Of a stretch of DNA of 64,000 nucleotides, positions 11,128 through 24,119 are shown one piece after another. Source of the DNA: Musa acuminata AAA Group (taxonomy: Eukaryota > Streptophyta > Magnoliopsida > Zingiberales > Musaceae); the NCBI RefSeq assembly GCF_036884655.1, contig NC_088331.1, positions 21,192,001 through 21,256,000 on the forward strand, in the 5' to 3' direction. The stretch's first letter is position 1. Every line of letters begins with the position of its first letter. A program made the position numbers and the translations under genes. A model generated the notes under the pieces. The model searched no databases. It saw only the letters and a list, made by a program, of their open reading frames with translations, and had not been told where the DNA came from.

Positions 11128-14100
11128 CTCCCCCTTGATTCATAGTTGCATACACCAATTTGCGACATAAGATAAACATGCTTTCGAACTGGAAGTGATT
11201 TGGTGAGGATATCCGCAACTTGTTCATCCGTTCCATAATACTTCATTGTTATGGCTCCACTTGCTACAAGATCTCGGATGAAATGATAGCGTATCTCTAT
11301 ATGCTTCGTTCTTCCATGAAACGTTGGATTCTTCGTCATTGCAATTGTGGCTTTATTGTCACAAAATATTTCCGTTGCTTCTTTTTGTTCTTGATAAAGA
11401 TCTTCAAGAAGTCTTCTAAGTTATATTGCTTGACAAGCTGCTGATGTTGCGGCTACATATTCTGCTTCTGATGTCGACAATGCAGTTGTTGCTTGCTTTT
11501 TAGAACTCCAAGATATAGCTCCCGATCTGAGGCTAAAAACATTGCCTGAAGTACTCTTTCGATCATCTAAATCTCCTGCCCAATCACTATCAGTGAAACC
11601 AGATAATTTATAATTAAAATTATGAGAATACCAAATACTATAATATGTAGTTCCAGCAATATAACGCAGAATTCTTTTAACAGCTCCGAGATGATGTTTG
11701 CTTGGGCTATGCATAAACCTGGATACTACACCAACAGAAAATGCAATATCTGGTCGAGTATGAGTTAGATAAATCAAACCTCCAACCAAACTTCTGTAGT
11801 ATCTTGCGTTTGTCAGACTTGTACCATCTTCAAATTTCGATTTTTCATTTACATTCATGGGTGTTGCTGCAGCTTTGCAATTAATCATGTTAGATTTTTT
11901 GAGTAGATCCATTGCATACTTTCTTTGTGAAATAAAAATTTCATCTAATCCTTGCTTTACTTCCAACCCAAGAAAATAGTGCAGTAGACCTAAATCTAAC
12001 ATTTCAAACTTATTCATCATGCATTTTTTAAATTCTGTCACCAAAGAGTTAGATGAACTCATATATATAATATCATCAACATAGAGGCAAACCATTAGAA
12101 TGTTATGTTCGCCTTCTTTCTTTAGATAAAGAGTAGGTTCATTATTGCTCTTCTTAAATCCATTTTGAAGAAAATAATGATCAATTTTACTGTACCATGC
12201 CCTTGGAGCTTGTTTAAGCCCATAAAGAGCTTTCCTTAGTTTATACATCTTTTCTTCATGTCCTTTAACCAAAAAACCTTCAAGTTGAGCAACAAAAACC
12301 TCTTCATGTAAATCTCCATTTAAAAACGTAGATTTCACATCGAATTGATAGATAGGCCAACTTAAGTGAGCAGCTAAAGCCAAGAAAGTTCTCACAGTTT
12401 CGAATCTAGCAACTGGAGAAAAAGTTTCATCAAAATCAATACCTTGTTGCTGTAAATATCCTTTTGCTACAAGCCGAGCCTTATGCTTTTGGATACTTCC
12501 ATCTGTATTAAATTTTGTTTTAAACACCCAATTTAACCCAATCGCTTTCTTTTCTTTCGGTAGATCCATTAGCTCCCAAGTTTCATTCTTCTCGATTGAC
12601 TTGATTTCCTCCTTCATTGCTTTTCTCTATTCCTCTTTTTTAACTGCTTCCTCAAAAGTTGTTGGATCTGAAATAAACAAAGCAAATGTTGAGTTATAAA
12701 TTTCTGTCAATGATCTGAAATTTCTTGGAGGGGTTTCATCTGAGGAATCCAAATTTGAACTGCTATTGGGTGAGGTTGACGATGAATTTATTGGAGCAGG
12801 ATCTGTCACTTGATTCTGCGAAGTGTCTAGTTCTGCTGGAATCTGCATTTGTGTTTCACCTTTATTGGTCTCCCAATTCCAACTTGCCCTTTCATCAAAC
12901 ATAACATTTCTGTTAATAGTAACTTTGCCACTAACAGGGTTATATAATCGATATGCTTTCGATTGTAAAGAATAACCAATTAAAATATATTTCTCTAATT
13001 TTTCATCAAGCTTGTGATGATTTTGTGAATTCACCAAAGCATAAGCAATACAATCAAAAATTCTTAGATGTCTAACACTTGGTTTCATACCATACCAAGC
13101 CTCAAAAAGAGTTCGATTTATAACAGCCTTTGTTGGTGAAATATTCAACAAATAAACTGCTGTTGCAACTACTTCTGCCCAAAACTGATTTGGAAGATGT
13201 TTTCCTTTAAGCAAACTTCTTGCCATTTCAATGACAGTCCGATTCTTACGTTCAGCTACACCATTTTGCTCCGGTGTATATGGTGCTGTCAATTCTCTGT
13301 GAATACCATTTTCTTCATAAAAAAAACTAAACTCATTAGATAAAAATTCACCACCTCTATCTGTCCGAAGTGTCTTTATATATCTACCACTTTGTCTTTC
13401 TACAAGTGTCTTAAACTTTCAAAAATTATCAAATGTTTTAGATTTCAATTTCAAAAAATATACCCAACTCATGCGACTATAATCATCCGTAAACAATAAA
13501 AAATATTGACTTCCACCAAATGATTTTGTATTCATAGGTCCACATAAGTCAGCATGAATTAATTCAAGACAATTAGATGCTCTCCATGCTTTTCCAATAG
13601 GAAATAGTTTTTTACTTTGTTTCCCATAAATACATCCTTCACATACATCAAGTGTATTAATCTTGGGCAATCCGAAAACCATTCCTTTTTGACTTAACAA
13701 CCTTAAACATTTAATGTTAAGGTGTCAATATCTTAAATGTCAGAAACTAGACTCATTCTTTTGAGTTGTGATAAGCGCATGCCTTTCAATATTTGACACA
13801 TCAAGTGGAAACATCTTGTTTTTTGTCATGCAAACATTTACTATAATCAAACCAGATTTTTTTATCTCTAATAGTGCATGAACCATAATAAAATATTACT
13901 GAATATCCATCATCTACTAATTACCCAACACTCAACAAGTTATGTGATAAAGTAGGAACAAAGAAAACATTATCAAGGTATTTTACCTTCCCTTGATTTG
14001 TCTTCACCTCAATTATTCCTTTCCCTTCCACTTGAATTTGCTTGCTATCTCGAAGTCTAACTTTCAACTTGTGAGTTTCATCAATATCTCTAAATATTGA

Positions 14101-15073
14101 TTTTATGCTTGACATATGATTAGAATATCCACTATCCAGAAACCAAATATCATTTGAGATATTATGAACATGTGAATGAGTCATAAACAACTTACTATTT
14201 TCTTCAATTTTCTCCATATAGCTTGCTTGCTTTTCTCTTTTCCAGCAATCTGCCTTAATGTGACCAAACTTTTTACAATAATGACATTGAATTCCACTTT
14301 TGTAATTTTTTTTATCATAATTTGATTGCCCATGTTCATCATGCCGATCAAAGTGTTCTCTTCCTCTTCTATTTCCTCTACCACGAAATCCTCCTCTGCC
14401 ACGTCCTCTTCCTGTTGATTTTTTGTCTTCTTTTGAAGTAGAAGACTCCCCTGAAATGTTTTTTCTTCACTTTTTTCAAGTGATCTATTCAACCTTCATG
14501 TGATTGCAAGGAACCAATTAGTTCATCAAATGAATAAGTAGATAAATCTTTTGATTCCTCAATTGCGGCAACAACATGATCAAATTTCGGAGTTAAACTT
14601 CTCAAAACTTTTGCAATAATTATATGATCAGGAAGATGTTCACTATAAGATTTCATTTGACTAATAATTTCAGTCACTCGAGAAAGAAAATCTTGCACCG
14701 ATTCATTGCTTTTCATGAACAAAATTTCAAACTCACGACGGAGGGTTTGAAGTTTTACCGTAATCACCCTTGATGAGCCTTGAAATTCATTTTGAAGTAT
14801 CAACCAAGCTTGTTTTGAGGTTGTCGCTGCTGCAATTATTGAGAAGATCATCTCATGTACAGCTTGTTGAATGAAGAACAATGCCTTTGAGTCCTTCTTT
14901 CTATTCTCCCTCAGCTTGATTTCGTCATTTAGATGTGCATATTCATTCTCTATTAAGTCCCAAAGATCTTGAGACTTGAATAGAGTCTTCATATTGATAC
15001 TCCAAAATTCATAGCTTTTGCCCGAGAAAATTAGGATAAGGAGTTGAGACATGAAATTACCGTTAAAAGCCAT
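11115..15073 (-). pseudogene. copia gag-pol polyprotein, decayed
   Basis: Gag starts at 15073 (MAFNGNFMSQLLILIFSGKS, UBN2-type) and runs to 14489. A frameshifted linker follows, then a zinc knuckle CHYCKKFGHIKADC near 14240-14285. The protease motif DSGYSNHM lies near 14130. Integrase occupies about 13700-12627 with HADLCGP, FTDDYSR and PEQNGVAERKNRT. Reverse transcriptase (12617-11421) keeps FDVKSTFLNGD and LYVDDIIYMSS. RNase H follows to 11115 (TDSDWAGDLDDRKST, then EQVADILTKSLPVRKH). From 13700 to 11115 there is one frame, broken by stops at 13419, 12627 and 11421. A frameshift separates gag from the zinc knuckle and another separates protease from integrase. It is inactive but retains a full catalytic set of motifs. 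Confidence 0.9.
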
Positions 15074-15114
15074 AATGCCCAGTTCAGATTGAAACTAGGC
15101 TCTGATACCACAAA

Positions 15115-15462
15115 TGTTGGGAACAAATGTTGGGAATGAAGGAGCAAGGAAAAAACAGAATACTACGATACGAGTAAAAAGAATCCTTTTGACTCAAGAA
15201 AACTAATGTAGTATTAAAAACAGGAGGATTGATAAGAACTCTGATACCAAATGCACACAGACTCTCTATCTATCTGTCTCTATCTCTATGCCTCGTTACA
15301 TGAACTACGGTCCTATTTATAGGACTAGTGACAACCACCCTATAACTACTAGATCATGAGGTAGTTATTGAAACCACCTTATAACTACTAGATCATGATT
15401 GAGGTGGTTATTTAAATTATCCTGTAACCACTAAATCATGATAGATAACTAAAGATCAAACA
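15115..15462 (-). repeat. 5' LTR of copia element
   Basis: Begins TGTTGGGAACAAATG (with a short 'aacaaatgttggga' duplication) beside the primer-binding site. It ends near AAAGATCAAACA, where the usual ATCTCAACA end is slightly deleted. Confidence 0.78.
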
Positions 15463-15541
15463 CTAATTCACTATCGCCCACCCAAGTCAAAGTCAACGAT
15501 TCAATCTTTCGCTCGGTCTAGTTCGGTGACAGTTTACCAAC

Positions 15542-15703
15542 CTGCGGGGAGATAGAGATGGAAGAGAGGTCGGAGACGGCAGCGCAGACCACGTCCGCGT
15601 CCGCGTCCGCGTCCAACTCATCCCGGGCGCTGCAGCCGTCACGATTGGAAGAGACGGGCGACGGAGCGCCACCGCCAGAAGATGCACTAATGTCTCCTGC
15701 CAT
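15542..15703 (-). CDS. first coding exon of an unrecognised spliced gene
   Basis: The ATG at 15703-15701 opens 54 codons in GC-rich sequence: MAGDISASSGGGAPSPVSS, then DELDADADADVVCAAVSDLS, ending SISISPQ at a strong donor, CCGCAG|GTTGGTAAAC. The exon ends in phase 0. The composition (Ala/Ser/Asp-rich, low complexity) is typical of the start of a monocot coding region and differs sharply from the AT-rich transposon to its left. The next candidate exon is 8931-9046, beyond the copia insertion. No signal peptide or membrane segment is evident. The function is unknown. Confidence 0.6.
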
Positions 15704-16342
15704 CGATTATCTAGATCAAATCCAATCGATCACACGAGGCAGAACCTGTAAATTGATGACAGAGTGGAGAATGCAAAAACAATGGGGGTTTGGAAAGGAA
15801 ACCTGAACTGCGAGGTCAAGGAAGAGAAGGGAGAGAATGGGGAGGGAAGGGCCGCCTTCCGGAGTGAATCACAGCCGTTCCCCCTCAGTCCTGATGCCTC
15901 CTACAAACTGAAGAAATGATAGGATCCAACAGGAGTTTGCGCGGGGAAAACACCGCCAAAGGCCGCCCTATTTGTGCCCCTTTGGATCAAGACATGTTGC
16001 AATCACATCCCAAACAAACCCACCCTTTTCCCATGTACGATGTTTTCACGTATATAAACGCAAGTACGTATAAGCGTATGCGTGGATGTATATAATACGT
16101 ATGCGTGTATACATCCAGTAATAATTAAGCCGTGGCTCTACACACTGCTCATTTATAACCTGTAATACTCGATCATCAAAAAGAGTACACATTTTGACTT
16201 AGTTTGCACAAATCGATCTCGAGCTTCTCCACCAAAAGACTGCTCATTTAGAAGTTCTCACACATCTATACTTGCAGAGAAAAGGAGTTCCAGGTACAAC
16301 AAAGACATCTTCACACTGGCAATCATACACCATGCACGCTCA
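15704..16342 (-). promoter_or_regulatory. intergenic: upstream region of the 15703 gene and 3' flank of the WEB gene
   Basis: Both neighbours are on the minus strand, so this interval should carry the promoter of the left gene and the 3'UTR of the WEB gene. It is purine-rich near 15820-15860, then AT-rich with alternating TATATACGTATGCGTGTATA near 16080-16110. No specific element is called. Confidence 0.4.
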
Positions 16343-19300
16343 TTACTTCACAGGTTGAGGCTTCTTCCTGGCCAAGAACAGAACAATCCGTGGGAAGAGT
16401 GGTTTCTTCTTCTTCGTCTTGTTCCTAGCAGGTGCATCATGTTCTGCATTTTCTGGTTCAGGATGGACATGAACATCGGTTGCTTCCTTGCTACTGCTTT
16501 TTGGTTCACTACTCTGCTCAAAACTCCTCAGTGGAGGATTTATGGTACCTTTAGCTGCATCTGTAGCTCTTCTGCGCTGTTTGAGTTCGGCTCTCCATTT
16601 CCTCAACTCCTGTTCCGCACCCAATTTTCCTTCTTTCGCCTTCTCAGCTTTCTCAATAGCAACTCTCAGGGCTTGCTTGCACTGATCCATCTCCCTGTAC
16701 GTTTGCTCCAGTCTCTCTATGCTACTTCGCTCTGATTTCTTGGCCACTTCAATTTGCGCCAGGGCAGCTGCAACCCTCTCGTGCGCAAGCTCCTCTGCTT
16801 CATGGGCTGTTTTGCAAAGAGTTGAGTACTCATCTAATGGAAGGGTCACACCCGCAGGGGAGTCCGCGCCCCCCATGCCTGCAGCCTGCTCACTCTCTTG
16901 CAATGCCTTAACTCGTGCCATTGCCAGCTTCTCTGATGCTTTGGCAGCCTCTGTTTCCTTAAGAACCGCATGCAATTTGATCTGTGTGGTGCTTGAAGCA
17001 GCTTTTGCTTGCTCCGCTTCCTCCTTGGCCCTTCGTAGTTCATCTCGTGCCATCTGAGCAACTGATTTAGCTTGATCTGCCTCCTGAGCTGCTTGTTGCA
17101 TTAATTTGGGAAGCTCCACCATCTTCTCTCTAGCTTCTTTTTCCTTCATCCGGACCACTTCCAGTTCTTGTCTTGTTCTATCAAGCTCAGCTTCAAGAGA
17201 AGAAACTGCTATGGATGCCATGCCTTCCATCTGTTTTAAGGTGGAAAGTGCTGCTTTCTCTGCATCAAGCTCAGTCTTGAGGGATGAAGCTGCGACACTA
17301 AGACAGTTAACCTCATCTTTGGCTTTCTCAATACTAGCCTTCACTTCTTCAAGCGCCTTTCTGGTTGAATCTATTGCTTGAATGGAGCTCGTAGTTCCCT
17401 TTGTTTCTTCCACATCATCTGGTATTTTCTCATTGTCGGTGCTCTCAGATTCTTGCTTCAGTTTTGCCTTCATATATGCCTCTAACTCAGCCTTGAAAGT
17501 CTGCAGCAAAGTGCAAGATGCATCTAGCTTCAGTTTAAGATCTTTTGTCAATGTAAGCTGCTGATTAAGCTGTTGCACCTCCTCTTCGGCCTGCTTCAAT
17601 TCCTTTGCCCACGTAAAGCAATCTTGATCTCTCGCCAAGGCTGCACCAATCCTATGTTCTTCTGCTTCAAGATGTGCAACATGTGCTGATTCCAGTGATT
17701 CTTTTTTTGCAATGAGTTCTAGAGTAAGTTCCTCAACTGTCTTCTCAATGTCCTTTGCAGATGAAACTGCCTTCTCAGCCTTCCTCATTGCTATGTCCCT
17801 TTCACTGATCAATGAATCATATTCCCTTTGTAAAGCTTGCAAGTCGTCTTTTACTGACTTCAATTCAGCAACTGCTGCTTCATGTCTTTCTTTGGCAACC
17901 TCCAGTTGTGTTTTAGCTACAATGCTTGATTCATTGGCAATACCTTGCTCCAATTCCTTGACTCTCAGTTGGGCCAGTTCTGAGTCTTGTTTCGCCTGGG
18001 CCTCTTCTTTTCGAGCTCTATCTAGGTTCAGCTTTAGTTCTTCTATGATTCTCTTCATGCTTTCCAACTCCATCAGTACTTGGATTTTAGCCTCTTCCGA
18101 GGCTTCTGATTGTCTTTTGCACTCTGGAATTTCTTCTCGAATCTTCTCAAGTTCTGATTGAACATGCTTCTGTTTCTGCAAGGAGACAAAATCCTAAAAC
18201 TTAGGTGCATCTTGATGTATTCTAAATTTCATTTGCAAAGTTCGATAGAAATGGTCTTGGAACACAACCTTACTAGGAAAAATAGCAAGAGATTCTACAT
18301 GCTTCTACAAATGTGAAGCTCAGAACAGAAATTGAATCATGAGTTTGTCAATAAATATGAATGTGTCATTTTCATTAGTAAGTAATGCTTCACATTGGAC
18401 CAAAGAGAAAGATGAAGGCCATTAAGAATGCAATGAACATGAACAAGATTGTAGTCTCATGCATCAAATTTTCACATAATCATCATCTCGGAGAATATTA
18501 TTACCTCTAAATTATGAGCTTTATGAGCTTTCCAATCAATAATTCCTCCAAACTTGGTCACAACCTCCTTAACAGATTCAATAGGGGCAGCAGTGTCGAC
18601 AAAGCCTCTGTTTGCATTGTCATCTTTTCTGTGTATAGAAGATTTAGTTGATTCTGGTGTTTTCTTTTGTGTATGTCTAAGAACCTGTATGTGACTGAGG
18701 TCAGAAGGCTGCAAAGATGGCCTCCCTTCAGTGTTTCTTGTCTCAGTGGATGCAGAAGAATCATTACTAATCTGAATGGGATCAACTTTGACAAAAGTCT
18801 CATTTTCATGCTTTGATATATTTTCCAGCTCTGCTTTTGATGCGTCCAAAGAATGAGATGGTAGATAAGTCACAGTTTCTGGTAACACAACCACAGCATC
18901 GTCAGTAGGAGTACCTGATATATTCAAGCTCTCCATAGTATTTGGTTTATTCTTGTCCATTGTTGAAGCATCAGGAATGTCTTGCAGAACTAGTGGTTCA
19001 GATTCTTCAACAACTGTCTGTTGCTGGTGATGACTATCAAAATTCTCAGCAATAGCTACATGTTGAGATGTGATATCCAGAAGGTTTTGCTGAACTGATG
19101 ACACAGAATCCTCGACAGCACCTTCCTGCTTGCTATTTGTGTTGATATATTCACTCATAGGTATATAATTGTCTAATGGCGAAGGATCTGAAAGATATTG
19201 CTCATTTTTTGTCTCAAAAGCATGCATACCTTTTCCCTGCAAGCAACTATTGTCAGAATTCTTTTCAACAACTGTGGAAGTTAGAGATGCTGCAGAAGTT

Positions 19301-19380
19301 GGAAGACATTCTGTTGAAAAAGACATGGTCGTAGGGGAGACTCCAGATAAATCTGTGCAGGTATCCCTTGTTGCTTCCAT
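16343..19380 (-). CDS. WEB1-family coiled-coil protein
   Basis: Two coding exons: 19380-18505 (292 codons) and 18175-16343 (610 codons plus stop), joined across a 329-bp GT-AG intron (GAG|GTAATA and TTGCAG|AAACAG, phase 0), giving about 902 residues. The first exon is Ser/Thr/Glu-rich and carries the WEB-family hallmark [19 protein letters not shown] and [13 protein letters not shown] just before the intron. The second exon is almost entirely coiled coil (Glu/Lys/Ala-rich heptads). It ends in a basic tail with [20 protein letters not shown], typical of the family C-terminus. In Arabidopsis WEB1 works with PMI2 in blue-light chloroplast movement; that role here is inferred. An acceptor TTTCAG at 19424-19423 just upstream of the ATG indicates a 5'UTR intron. 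Length is close to WEB1 and the frame is intact. Confidence 0.9.
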
Positions 19381-19421
19381 TCACAAGTAGGATATATCTG
19401 ACTCGGCTTCTCTATTCTACA

Positions 19422-22130
19422 TCTGAAACAAATATACAAGTATGAAAGATTTGTTTGATGAAAGTTAGATTCAAGTAGATAGTTTATGTTGCTGTCAAGC
19501 ACAACTTGTCGATAAATATGCCTATAACCATGTCAAAATGTGACTCATAAAAACAACATCAAATTAGGATGAAACCTACAAGTTTGATGTATGATGTCCA
19601 CATCATCCACCTTCTGGTCTTAAAATACAACTGTCAGAGTATGCAATAACATACAGTACCTTTTATCTGAGCAATTTTTTTCTACTGTACCAATTGATGA
19701 GCAGACTAAAGTGAACTCAAATGCAAGGAACAAAACAAAGAATAAAAGCTATCATAGATCATTTCACAGGTTGTATTTCATGACAGAATACAGAAAAAAT
19801 TCTTACTAAATTGAACATACCATGATCAGGAGTCCAATGTAATATATTGTTTTATTTACTATTTTTTATCATTTCTGCATCTATTATTCTGATAAGCATA
19901 GTTTTTAATTATCATCTTCAGAATCAACAACACTCAGATTCTTTAGCTCGAGTCTCAACCGAAAATTTCACAACAAAAGCCAAGATATCTTTCTGAACAG
20001 TCCATAGTCTGAATGCTAACTTTATACAACAATTTACTGGATTGATCACAAAATCCATCTGCATTTTTTTAAAAGTCAGCATAATTCTCTCAAAATATCA
20101 CATGTAGTTACTATACATTATGTATCATTGAGCACACTAACAGCTAAAATCATGCCCAAAGTTTACTCTTGGGGAAGAAACAATTTCGTGGTTAATTAAT
20201 TGCTGATCCTAAAATATGAAAACAAAATGAACCAACTCTAAGGCGTGATTAATTTATGTCAAAGTACAAGACTATATTCTGGAACTATCAATCTCCATCA
20301 TTATATGAGTTTAGTTTAGTTCCATCTTATTTGGCACCAATATATGAGTATCTTCACTTCCATTAATTTTTCGATGATCATGTAATTTACAATACAAGAG
20401 CAGTCATTGACTCTCCTGAGCAGAACTCAATGACAAAATCATTTATTCATTTATCAACCTTGAAACTCTGATATGTGATGTCCTCTACATTCCTCATGAA
20501 GGACATGATAACATCAATTACACCTTTCTAACCAGCTAATACCAACTGGAAATTTTGGCTACAGTACTAGAACAATCTAAAGGTGAAAGAAAGAGCGAAG
20601 TCATTATAGTCTATTCTTGAAGAAGCCCACCACAATATCTGCATGTAGCCTCTCAGTATAATGCACAGCAAAGTGTTCCAAAGAAGCTATCTAGTATGAT
20701 GGTTGCCTTCATATTTCTTTCCAAATTTGTAAAGAGATTGCACTCCTAAACATTCAGTTAACACAATGGATGATAAATAGCCTAAAATCAGATCTGTACC
20801 ACTTTAAATTTGGTACCAAAAGCCAATTGATGAAAGATCAAAAAGTGATAGAACCTAAAGCATGCCCTTGAAATGAAGCAAGTTTACCTTGAGTCTCCCA
20901 AAGTATTCATGATAGCTCCTAGAGTAACAGAATAAGTCAGGGTTCAAGGTTTTTCCAACAGATAAAAGACATGATCATTGGGTAGATAATCAAGATAAAT
21001 TATACGTCATGATCCCTACTGATAAAAGAAGTAACATGTCAAAACTAACATACCATAAGATGTTTCCCTCCCTTAACAACTAGTGATACTTTGGTCAGCT
21101 AATTCTTGAAGGATGTTAACGATGATCTAACTGCAAACAAATTATGTGTAATACAGAGAAAAATCGGCTAGACAAAAGATGAAAAGGAGGTACTGCCTCT
21201 TTGCTGATGGAAGCACCAAAGATAAGCTCAAACTACTGATACGAATATTCAGCAAGATATGTTCTTGGAATCTGCATCATCCCCAAGCGGTTGCGAAGGT
21301 TTTGTGATGAGACCCACTTGATCAACAAAAAAAAAAAAAAATCCAAAAGGGTCCAAACATTGACCATGTCCTAAAAGCAAGAACCCACCAAGAAATAGCC
21401 CATCACGCAACAAGATCTTCCCACGATCCCATGAACACGCTCCGAACGAGACATTTTTTGGGTTTAAACCGAAAGAAAAGGCAGAAGGCAATCCTCGAAC
21501 ATGCACTAAAGCTCCCATACATCATCTCCACAAATCGGAGTTCTTCCATCTTCCTACCTAGCCATCTAAGCATCTGAATTCCGAACAACCACTAGAATCC
21601 AAAACCTAAACTCCAAAAAGATCAACCATCTTTCATAGCCAAAGTTGACTCAATCCAAACTTCCTAACAACGACAAAGATTTTCATCTGAATTCTAGTAA
21701 GGTTTAAAACACCAGTATAATCCAAAATCTGATGCCCTTCTTCGACAACCAAAAGCAACACCTTGACTCAAACTTGCTACCGCACAAGACTAATTCTCAT
21801 CCAAACCAAAAAGAAGAAGATTAGTACAAGTCAAAAGCCGATCGAAGAGGAGGAAAGAAACAGCATACGTACTCGGATCCTCCCTATCTATCAGGAAGAG
21901 ACGGTCCAAGCCCACACACACAGCAGAACAAAGAAATCATCCGGACTGGGAGGAGACGGAGTCGGCAAAAAGCAGGCATTCAAGAACAGCGGCGCCAATC
22001 ACGGGCTAGAGGAGCAGGTGATCCCTCCGGCCCCTCTTCCTCGACCTCTCATCATTCAATTCTCCTCCTACGACTTCCTCCTCCTTCCTCTTCGTCGATA
22101 GGCAAAACATTCCTGCTTTATTGTCATCAC
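19422..22130 (-). other. probable 5'UTR intron and leader of the WEB gene
   Basis: The TTTCAG acceptor at its left edge opens directly into the leader of the WEB coding exon. The interval is AT-rich, non-repetitive and without coding potential. The CT/GA-rich stretch at about 21900-22130 is a likely first non-coding exon and core promoter, but I cannot fix its donor. Confidence 0.5.
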
Positions 22131-22748
22131 GATAAAATGTCTCTTCATATTCTTTATTTCCTCCTCTCTTTTTTTGTTTTTTTTTATTTTCCGGTGTGTT
22201 GACCGCACTCGGTGGGCCCCAATGAGAGGCCCACTTGGTCTGAGTTGACGACACGGCGCCACCTCACCGCCTGAGCCGCACGAAAGAGGAGATAGCGATC
22301 CGCATATACGCTTTGTGCGTTAATGTTTTCCGCCGTACGCGTCAGAGGGGCAATCGATGAACGGATGAGATTTTGGATCCGTAGGATATTTATGCGGACA
22401 ATCGATGAGACTTGGAGATTGCATAGCAGGGTTTTGGTGTTTATTTGGAACTGGTCATCATGGGGATGTCATGATGAGATTAACGCTATATGAAAATTTG
22501 TGATGGAGGCGATGGCCGGTCCAACCATGCTACGTTCGAATGGTCGATGTCAGGAAAAGGAAAAGAAATCGATATTAAAAGAATATTATTTCTGATATTA
22601 AATACCTCTGCAAACAGTGTATTAATTTTAATTATTCTGATTGGTTGATGATTTTTGGAGAGAAAGTTTTCCCTCTCCTTTATTTCAAATGTCGTAGAAT
22701 GATCTTTATGGGTCCTCTTTAGACTCTTGAAAGCTTTAACTGATTCTC

Positions 22749-22795
<47 letters not shown>

Positions 22796-24119
22796 CATGC
22801 ATAACACTCAATTTGCTACATGTTTAGTAGCTTCACTACTACACTAGACATATAAATATATAAATAATAGTCCAAATTAGGACGTCTACAAATTTGGCTG
22901 CCCCCCTTCCCTGGCTTTAGATGAGAACAAGCAGACCCATATGATTAATACGGCATCGGAGGCAACTCAACTGAAGACAAAGGAAGAAGATGATGGAGGA
23001 GAAAACGTGGAAATGTGGCAAAGACTTTGTGGAATGGGGGCTATGAGGAAAATGTCATGTGGTTCCAAATCTCATCAAACAGATATTGACAGCTCATTAT
23101 GTCACATAACGAAAGTAAAATCGTTCGTCTCTGGTCCAACAATGACAAGATGATTTTAAATATTAAAAAAATAAAATAAATTAATATGCATTTGGAGAAC
23201 AACTGATAAGTATATTTGTATTTAATAATATATTTTATATTTTTTTAATAATATTTAGATAAATAGGTTTAAATAAATGTATTAGTTATAAAATACTTTG
23301 AACGTTTGATAAAATAATATATACAAATTTTAAATACTTTATCAAGCATCAATTCATATTTAAAATTTACATTAAACCCCTAATCCACATTTAAAATATA
23401 TTCTCGAATATACCCTATATTAATCGTATTAGTGCTTTGAGATTCATGTTTATGATGGATCTCGATGAGCTCTATATTTGGATTATTTTATGGATATCCA
23501 GTAAAGAGAGCTGGGCCCCTCTTTCGGATGTAACTTTGAGCAATTCTCTGGGATTATTTTCGTTCTATTAAGTGATAAATAATCCTTTTTTTTTTGGGTT
23601 GGGGGGAAAAAAAGAGCCGGGCCCTGATGCGTCCAATGTGCTTTGAGATCCGTGTTCACGGTGGACCTCGAGCAGCCTATGTTCCATGAGATCGACGACG
23701 CTTTGCCGTTACTCGGTTTATAGATGCCGGCGCTTGTCGGGCCAATCGAAGCCAATAATGGGCTTGTGCGAAGGCTCAATAGCTATGAGACACTACGACA
23801 GGTGCATGTTACTGCGTTCTGTTCCAGCAGATCCAAGTAATTTTATCAAACAAGTAAATTTACTAGAAGACCTTCTAAAACAAATGAGCATCTAATGGAT
23901 GTTGTTCCCCATGTGCAGATTCAAACACAATTGACAGCCCAAGGATCATGGCACATGGTAGCTTGCAGATCTTTCTCTTTTTCTTTCTCTGTTGAAGACG
24001 TCGAAGACTAGAACATGGAGAGCAGTCACAGCTCTGCAAACTTCCATGTTCTCATCTACATGTTACCGTCTCGTGGCGTGCAAATTTGCTGTCAGTATTT
24101 ACAGTATCGAGGTGTAATC
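22131..24119. other. intergenic region
   Basis: No gene is supported. It holds a (TA)n microsatellite (22752-22793), an AT-rich stretch (23160-23420), and two related blocks near 23430-23480 and 23630-23685. The 69-residue frame at 23686-23895 has no family features and is not called. Confidence 0.5.
22752..22793. repeat. (TA)n microsatellite
   Basis: About 21 uninterrupted TA units. Confidence 0.95.

Larger units (their letters stand above)
10801..15462 (-). mobile_element. Ty1/copia LTR retrotransposon in a host intron
   Basis: Minus-strand copia element with all expected domains. The right (5') LTR is 15115-15462; the primer site TGGTATCAGAGCC lies directly left of it; the purine tract CAAGGGGGAG precedes the left (3') LTR, which ends at 11127. 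The left LTR lacks its outer part, which is replaced by the inverted copy at 10185-10800. No convincing target duplication is seen. It sits between two phase-compatible exons of a minus-strand gene (15542-15703 and 8931-9046), in the same orientation as that gene. Confidence 0.88.

Noticed and set aside
10185..15470. Target duplication for the copia element at 10801-15462
   Set aside because: The left edge is rearranged by the inverted copy and the right edge is slightly deleted; no matching pentamer could be identified.
16355..18161. Plus-strand ORFs opposite the WEB gene
   Set aside because: They are antisense shadows of the coiled-coil coding exon; none shows domain features.
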